Of a stretch of DNA of 64,000 bases, positions 61,049 through 64,000 are shown in pieces. Source of the stretch: Phycisphaerae bacterium (GTDB lineage Bacteria > Planctomycetota > Phycisphaerae > UBA1845 > Fen-1342); contig JANQFV010000008.1 in the NCBI GenBank assembly GCA_028277645.1, positions 43,586 through 107,585 of the forward strand, read 5' to 3'. Each line of letters begins with the position of its first letter. The first letter of the stretch is position 1. Under the pieces are notes generated by a model. It worked only from the letters and a program-made list of their open reading frames with translations. It was not told where the DNA came from and made no database searches. The translations under genes were made by a program, and so were the position numbers.

Positions 61049-64000
61049 CTACGGGCAGGGCTCACAGACAATCGGCAACGGGTTCGTCGTCAGCAAATTG
61101 ACGAACGGGTTCAGATCGCCGAACGATGGGTACACGCCATCATAGTCGATATCACCGTTCCTTGGATCACAATCCGGGAAATCCTCCTGCCACTGGGCAT
61201 GATTCGCCACGTAGTCGACAAATGCGTTGATGTCGCCGAAGTCAACCTGCCCGTCGCAGTTGACGTCGCCTACGCAGTCGCACTGGCACGGTTCGGGTTC
61301 GCAGTTCTCACAGACATCTGAGTAAAGTGCGCCGCGGCTGCAGTCGTCGTCGGCGGTGCACAGAGCCGGCGACGTTGCCTGCAGTGCGAAAGCATAGTAG
61401 GGGTCTGCGGTAAGACAATTAGGGTCGACAAAGAGCGGATCCACGTAGATGTTGTCGACGCCCGGAGTAATGGACAGTGAGTAGATTCGGTCGGGTTCGT
61501 CAGGATCATACGCCAGGTTCCAGTCGAACTGCTGGGGCGGCATTGAGGATTCGGCGAAGATCTCAAAATCCTCGTTTCTGAACAGGATGTTGTTCGAGAA
61601 CGTGGGGTACGCACCGGCATTCACCTCATTGTGAATTCCGCCACTCTGGTCATCCATGCCGGCGCCGGTATTGCGGTAGATCGTGTTATGGTCCACAAGC
61701 GGCTGCGCGTCATTGACATAAATGCCGGCCGCGTAGAAGGGGGGGGTACCGGACGGAGCTTGTTGGACCGCCCGATTGCAGAAGATGAGGTTTCGAATGA
61801 CGCGGACCTCGCTTTTCTTCATGAGCGCGAGTGCTCCGCCGATCTGTGCCTCATTGCCGTGAATGACGTTCTCGCAGACCCAGAAGAGGTTGCGATTGAA
61901 CTCCTGGACGTAGATGCCACCGCCCTTGGAGGCCGTCGTGAGCCCTTCATTGCTGCCAATGACGTTTCGCACGATCAGGGGCCACACGAATTGGTCCACG
62001 AAAATGCCAGCGCCTGAGGCGGCTAAGTTGTTCCTGATGACGTTGCCGCGAAGCGTACCTTCTGCTGGTACCTCGAGGGTTCCGCCGGTCCAGTAGACTC
62101 CGCCGCCTGCTCTCGGCGTGTCGAGGCCGAAATGATTCTCCGAAATCTCGCTATCGGCGATGACCAAGTCAGCCGTCGTGTTCCGGAGGTAGAATCCAGC
62201 ACCAGGCGTGGCTGCGATATTAGCGGACACAAAGCTGTCGACGATCTCAGCCGAGGCGCCGTCGATGCGCACTCCGCCACCGCTCCCCAGTGCTGTGTTG
62301 CCCGCGATCTGGCTGCCACCGAAGATCTTGGGGCGCGCACCAGTGAGAATGGTCATCCCGCCGCCATGCACCGCATCCGCGAAGTTGTTGCTGAAAGTGC
62401 AGTGCTTGATCAGCGGCGTGGCACCTTCGATGATCTCGGCGCCGGAGTTTCCGAGAATGAAATCCAACCCCGATACGCAGATGTCGCTGCCGCAACCGTC
62501 AAACGTAATGGTCGCGTCCTGAGGCGGCTGCCCTCCTCCGCTATAAAGACCGTTGATTTGTGTCGCGCCGTACGTATCGGGTTCGCTGCTCGTCAACGTG
62601 ATTTTCGTGTGGGTGGAGTCGATTGCCAGCGGGCCGACGAAATTGACATACGCTTCCAGAACGATGCAACTTCCCGGCGGAGAGTTGTCGATCGCCGGCT
62701 GAACGCCCGCCGGATCGCCCACCGGCACAGTAGCAATTGCGTAAGTGAAGTTCGCACCACTGTCAGACAGCGCAGCCGTGCCACACGCGTTCTCGAAGGT
62801 TACGTCGGCGACAAGCGGTGTCTCGCTCGAGCAATCGCACCCGGGTGGTACGGCCGGCACTTCGACGATCAGCTCCGTCCCATCGCCATTGGCTACGACA
62901 TCGTCGGGTGGTACCGCTACCTGATAGTCCGGCGTCACGAACACGACGGACATCCCAGAGGTGAGCAACTGACCAGCGAACGTCACCGTCGCGCCGCCGG
63001 TCGTCAGATCCTGCGTGGGTGAATCTGTGGCGTATCCGGCGACCTGTAGAGATACCTCGACCGCGACGGCCGTCTCGCTGGTCGTGGTTCCGCAATCGTC
63101 CGTGACGCCCACGCTATAGTCGCCCTGATCGGTTGCGGCTGTGGGGTTGATGGTGAGCGTGTCCGTCGTGGTACCGCTGATGCGGTCGTCGTCGACCAGA
63201 ACAACAGTGCCCTTGTACCACTGATACGTCATTGTCCCAGTACCGGTCGCAGTTACCTGCAGTGTCATGGATCCACCGGCGCAGAAATCCTGATCCGTGG
63301 GTTGTTCTGTGATTGTCGGTCCCATCGTGGTATTCACAGTCACCGTCACCGCCGCACAATCGGTGCTGACGCAACCCGTAACCGGGTCACGCGCCCGCGC
63401 GTAGTATGTTGTCGTCTCGTTCGGTGTGACCTGAAAGGTGTCCCCTGTATGAATGAACGAACCTCCGCAACTGTCGACGTACCAGTCGATCTCCGCTCCG
63501 CCAGCGGAAGCGCTCAGCGTGGCCGGGGCGCCAACGCATACCGCCGCGGGATCGGCGGAAGCAACCGGCACGTTCGGATGTGGGCTCTCGCAGCCATCCG
63601 GGACACCGTTGCCATTGCAGTCCTCGCACCAGGTCTCGCCGGCGCAAGCTGCAATATCGCACTCGTCGGGTACGCCGTTGCCATTGCAGTCGGCGCTGGT
63701 TCCAGCGGCAATGTCGCATTGGTCGTAAGCGCCGTTGGGTTGGCAGTCAAATAGATGATAGATATATACCGTTCCAGTCGTACTTGGCGGGTCATACATT
63801 ATTCCGGGCGCCCCGAGCATGACGACACCGCCGTCAACGCCGACCGACGCTACGAACCCGTCACTGTACGGGGGTAGTGGACGAACTAGTCTGGCAGTCT
63901 CAATCCAGTCAACACTGTCGAATTCGAACACGTACGCCCTGCCGGTGCCCCCGACGATAGCCATATCGTCGTCGATGGCGACCTGACGAGCATTGACCGG
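61049..64000 (-). CDS. Large secreted beta-helix surface protein (5' partial)
   Basis: The frame is open to the right edge; 983 residues are visible and the start is outside. In order: FG-GAP-like repeats (VNARQVAIDDD, DGFVASVGVDGGVVMLGAPG); Ca-binding TSP3-like repeats (DCNGNGVPDECDIA, DCNGNGVPDGCES); Ig-like domains with Cys (about 140-370); and a right-handed parallel beta-helix region of about 350 residues (GGGVRIDGASAEIVDSFVSA, SGAGIFVDQFVWPLIVRNVI). At the end are two dockerin-like repeats (GDVNCDGQVDFGDINAFV, GDIDYDGVYPSFGDLNPFV). The annotated stop is TAG at 61049-61051. The function is unknown, probably adhesion or polysaccharide binding. Confidence 0.88.
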   Translation of the reverse strand, partial: PVNARQVAIDDDMAIVGGTGRAYVFEFDSVDWIETARLVRPLPPYSDGFVASVGVDGGVVMLGAPGIMYDPPSTTGTVYIYHLFDCQPNGAYDQCDIAAGTSADCNGNGVPDECDIAACAGETWCEDCNGNGVPDGCESPHPNVPVASADPAAVCVGAPATLSASAGGAEIDWYVDSCGGSFIHTGDTFQVTPNETTTYYARARDPVTGCVSTDCAAVTVTVNTTMGPTITEQPTDQDFCAGGSMTLQVTATGTGTMTYQWYKGTVVLVDDDRISGTTTDTLTINPTAATDQGDYSVGVTDDCGTTTSETAVAVEVSLQVAGYATDSPTQDLTTGGATVTFAGQLLTSGMSVVFVTPDYQVAVPPDDVVANGDGTELIVEVPAVPPGCDCSSETPLVADVTFENACGTAALSDSGANFTYAIATVPVGDPAGVQPAIDNSPPGSCIVLEAYVNFVGPLAIDSTHTKITLTSSEPDTYGATQINGLYSGGGQPPQDATITFDGCGSDICVSGLDFILGNSGAEIIEGATPLIKHCTFSNNFADAVHGGGMTILTGARPKIFGGSQIAGNTALGSGGGVRIDGASAEIVDSFVSANIAATPGAGFYLRNTTADLVIADSEISENHFGLDTPRAGGGVYWTGGTLEVPAEGTLRGNVIRNNLAASGAGIFVDQFVWPLIVRNVIGSNEGLTTASKGGGIYVQEFNRNLFWVCENVIHGNEAQIGGALALMKKSEVRVIRNLIFCNRAVQQAPSGTPPFYAAGIYVNDAQPLVDHNTIYRNTGAGMDDQSGGIHNEVNAGAYPTFSNNILFRNEDFEIFAESSMPPQQFDWNLAYDPDEPDRIYSLSITPGVDNIYVDPLFVDPNCLTADPYYAFALQATSPALCTADDDCSRGALYSDVCENCEPEPCQCDCVGDVNCDGQVDFGDINAFVDYVANHAQWQEDFPDCDPRNGDIDYDGVYPSFGDLNPFVNLLTTNPLPIVCEPCP

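Noticed and set aside
1..64000. CRISPR arrays, prophage or insertion sequences
   Set aside because: No regularly spaced repeats, integrase, transposase or phage structural genes were found.

Overview
This is a high-GC bacterial window, most likely from a Planctomycetota lineage close to the Phycisphaerae. That placement is inferred from protein style and no database was searched. The clues are secreted proteins ending in dockerin-like repeats of the type GDVNCDGQVDFGDINAFV, several small membrane proteins with C-terminal zinc ribbons, a topoisomerase I with six zinc ribbons, a bacterial deoxyhypusine-synthase-like enzyme and a GH65 phosphorylase. The content is mostly chromosomal housekeeping. 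I see no phage, no transposase, no CRISPR array and no defence island.

Layout. 0-8 kb: a frameshifted membrane/zinc-ribbon gene, etfBA, metF, an ECF sigma/anti-sigma pair, an alpha/beta hydrolase, a retropepsin-like protease and tRNA-Leu(UAG). 8-19 kb: topA, an RNase H-like gene and a CdsZ-type zinc ribbon gene, an HtrA protease, a secreted phosphodiesterase-fold protein and a GT2 glycosyltransferase. 19-25 kb: lexA with an upstream ORF and a strong operator-promoter, a DinB-fold gene, a short transcription unit with an extreme Shine-Dalgarno sequence, a lipoprotein and a PilT-type ATPase. 25-37 kb: GH65 phosphorylase and an esterase, two PLP aminotransferases, a DUF3754 protein, a CoA-binding protein, a frameshifted STAS protein and a saccharopine-dehydrogenase-like gene. 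36-46 kb: uvrA, an NtrC-family regulator with a ruined ATPase, ald, and an efflux adaptor plus ABC ATPase. 45-61 kb: rpsO-pnp, a cold-shock gene, an FHA-GAF histidine kinase, a DHS-like enzyme, a glycogen-synthase-like protein, rpsT, a TPR protein, DUF2752 and ACT genes, rnr, a candidate ncRNA and mnmE. 61-64 kb: a large secreted beta-helix protein running off the right edge.

Functional links. DNA damage and topology are represented by lexA, uvrA and topA. RNA turnover and translation are represented by rpsO-pnp, rnr, rpsT, mnmE and a cold-shock protein. Amino-acid and one-carbon metabolism is represented by metF, ald, two aminotransferases and the saccharopine dehydrogenase homologue, with ETF as electron carrier. 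Envelope functions include HtrA, the ECF pair, lipoproteins and surface proteins.

The strongest unexplained signals are: (1) a minus-strand transcription unit at 21113-21427, with its own promoter and terminator, that carries a complement to what I recall as the 16S rRNA 3' end in front of a 7-codon ORF; (2) an LPATG/hydrophobic/polybasic sorting-like tail lying in frame just beyond the TAG of the large surface protein; (3) an NtrC-family regulator whose Walker A, Walker B, GAFTGA and arginine-finger positions are all altered while its receiver and HTH are intact; (4) a 34-bp palindrome over the lexA promoter; (5) a promoter/terminator-bounded ncRNA candidate beside rnr.
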